A stretch of DNA of 64,000 nt from Crocinitomicaceae bacterium. GTDB taxonomy: Bacteria; Bacteroidota; Bacteroidia; Flavobacteriales_D; Sanyastnellaceae. A program made the translations under genes and the position numbers. Below, piece after piece: positions 62,691-64,000 of this stretch. The stretch spans positions 1 to 64,000 of the forward strand of contig NZGF01000004.1 in assembly GCA_002690915.1 (NCBI GenBank). Direction: 5' to 3'. The first letter of the stretch is position 1. Every line of letters starts with the position of its first letter. The notes under the pieces are model-generated. The model was not told the origin of the DNA. It saw only the letters and a list, made by a program, of their open reading frames with translations, and ran no database searches.

Positions 62691-64000
62691 ATGAAAAATA
62701 TTTCACACCTCACCATCGTCTTTTTTCTAGGATTATGCGGTTCACTGTTCGCTCAAACAGAAGTCACCATTGACAACTATTCGGTGAACCTCTACGGTCA
62801 AGTGCAGCTTTCGATTCAGGGCAGCACCGACAACTACTACATCCTCGAGGCCCAGCACAGCGCCGATTTCGAGTGGCCTGCATCGATCACTATGGGGTCA
62901 GATGGTACCATGGTGATATCCGCGCCCGGCGCAGCATATCCACTCGATCAGTACAGCATTTGGGAATATGACATAGCGGATCCCGGTGACATCGATGGGG
63001 ACGGAATAGACGATGTAACCGAATACAACACAGTGCCCACGGACGCGCCGCTCAACTACGCCGAGGCTGTCGATTTTTACGACGGTGTGACTTCCATCCC
63101 AGATGCCGAAACCTTCATGGCGCTGGCGGTAGTTAACAATGTTGGATGGGCTCCATTCTTGGACGACCAGCTCTACGTGAAGTTTGGCATACTCAACCGA
63201 GACAGCCCAAACCCGCAGGTTTACTTCATCAACAGCAACACCCACACCATTCACCCGGCTTTTTGGACTGCAATCAATGCGGAGGTTATCGGTGACGATT
63301 CCTCCGGTGAGATCGTCTTTAACCCCACGCAAATCAACCCCAACGGGGTCATCGGTGGGTACTCTTTCAATTTCTCGTTTGGCGATGCCTACGACTTTGA
63401 AGCCACACAGCGCACCTATCAATTGTTGATGGCCAATATGCCCTTCCTCCAAAACAACATGAACCATTTCATCGGCGAGAACGACGAGGACGATTACCTC
63501 GATGATTACGCGGCTGACTACGAAGGCTCTGGGATTGATGTTGTGCTGGAGTCTGAGGTGTTTGGCGACATCGATTACATCCCACTTCATCTGGCCGAAG
63601 GGTACGGATTCTTCAAGCATATGGAAGTTGATGAGACCCCCGGATCGAGAGACATCGTGCTGTATGATGCCCTCCCGAACTCACTCCCGCGCGTTGGCGG
63701 CATCATGACTTCCGTGATTCAAACACCGCTCTCCCACGTCAACCTGCGCGCCATTCAAGACAAAGTACCCAACGCTTACATCGCTGATCCGCTTTCCATC
63801 GATTCCATCGCAGGACTCTTGGGGAATTACATCTACTACCGGGTTGAAGCCGATTCGTACTTCATTCGCGAGGCCACATTGGATGAGGTCAACGAATGGT
63901 ATGAAGCGTTGCGCCCCACGGAGCCTCAGATTCCACCCCGCGACCTGAGCTTTACCGAAATCCTCCCACTTGATGACATCGGGTTTGAGATGTCCAGTGC
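62691..64000 (+). CDS. Secreted protein with PEP/pyruvate-binding-like region (partial, runs off window)
   Basis: Open from the ATG at 62691 to the window end (436 codons). Signal peptide (MKNISHLTIVFFLGLCGSLFAQ). Residues 25-285 form a conserved secreted domain with VNLYGQVQLSIQGSTDNYY, calcium-like DIDGDGIDDV and EDDYLDDY. From residue ~285 the sequence reads LPRVGGIMTSVIQTPLSHVNLRAIQDKVPNAYI. The TPLSHVNL block resembles the swivel/His-region start of PEP/pyruvate-binding proteins, so a pyruvate phosphate dikinase N-terminal-like ATP-grasp may follow outside the window. Nearly identical for long stretches to the pseudogene at 52212. Confidence 0.75.
   Translation, partial: MKNISHLTIVFFLGLCGSLFAQTEVTIDNYSVNLYGQVQLSIQGSTDNYYILEAQHSADFEWPASITMGSDGTMVISAPGAAYPLDQYSIWEYDIADPGDIDGDGIDDVTEYNTVPTDAPLNYAEAVDFYDGVTSIPDAETFMALAVVNNVGWAPFLDDQLYVKFGILNRDSPNPQVYFINSNTHTIHPAFWTAINAEVIGDDSSGEIVFNPTQINPNGVIGGYSFNFSFGDAYDFEATQRTYQLLMANMPFLQNNMNHFIGENDEDDYLDDYAADYEGSGIDVVLESEVFGDIDYIPLHLAEGYGFFKHMEVDETPGSRDIVLYDALPNSLPRVGGIMTSVIQTPLSHVNLRAIQDKVPNAYIADPLSIDSIAGLLGNYIYYRVEADSYFIREATLDEVNEWYEALRPTEPQIPPRDLSFTEILPLDDIGFEMSS
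62709..63548 (+). repeat. 840-bp direct duplication (second copy at 52230-53069)
   Basis: The two regions align at a constant offset of 10479 bp without gaps. From about 52386 to 52548 only two bases differ, whereas the signal-peptide part and some later patches differ more, a mosaic pattern typical of gene conversion or recent recombination. Confidence 0.85.

Noticed and set aside
62898-63620. 240-codon frame on the minus strand near the window end
   Set aside because: Shadow of the plus-strand gene starting at 62691, which has a signal peptide and a close paralog at 52212.

Overview
The window reads as chromosomal DNA of a marine, free-living Bacteroidota (Flavobacteriales-like; genus not determinable). 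Pointers are several secreted proteins with type IX secretion (T9SS) C-terminal domains, a Bat operon (batC-batD-batE), the Bacteroidota rpmG-DUF4295-ftsY-rimO order, a proteorhodopsin with a Met at the spectral-tuning position, TTG-N19-TAnnTTTG promoters, few Shine-Dalgarno sites, and a TonB receptor in an imelysin cluster.

Layout. 1-2790: end of a Bat operon. 2799-9343: a T9SS metalloprotease, a DUF3089 lipoprotein, a collagen-like secreted protein and an isoprenylcysteine-methyltransferase-like membrane protein, then tRNA-Ala(GGC) on the minus strand. 9609-17102 (minus): a tightly packed envelope operon, running from an in-frame DapF-Lnb fusion through a lipoprotein, a predicted outer-membrane barrel, kdsA (KDO synthesis), a T9SS protein and a small lipoprotein. 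17156-19752: a one-piece E1 2-oxoacid dehydrogenase and a secreted protein; 19845-20915: a ferredoxin reductase-like flavoprotein. 20925-24237 (minus): rpmG, DUF4295, ftsY, rimO, queE. 24392-27594: ftsK-lolA. 27591-30838 (minus): guaA, a 64-residue protein and a LysM/periplasmic-binding protein. 30915-32352: maf and proteorhodopsin. 32430-38043 (minus): a T9SS Asp-box propeller protein, then mnmH and selD (selenium for tRNA 2-selenouridine).

38144-53943 is an accessory block of large secreted proteins. It holds a 2135-residue cysteine-rich repeat protein, an M12B-like metalloprotease, a 383-residue miniature of the giant protein, a T9SS FG-GAP protein, a TIGR03032 protein, and a frameshifted, internally deleted copy of the gene that begins at 62691. 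The giant protein and its miniature share an unassigned domain of about 170 residues, and the giant, its miniature and the M12B-like protease end in dockerin-like calcium loops rather than T9SS domains.

54156-62356 (minus) is a probable iron- or metal-linked envelope cluster: DUF4856 lipoprotein, imelysin lipoprotein, HTTM membrane protein, TonB receptor and DCC thiol-redox protein, joined by overlapping or adjacent start and stop codons. After a 145-bp gap come two paralogous membrane proteins of unknown family. The window ends inside a secreted protein with a PEP/pyruvate-binding-like region, the parent-like paralog of the 52-kb pseudogene.

All family assignments come from reading translated sequence by eye; no database search was run.
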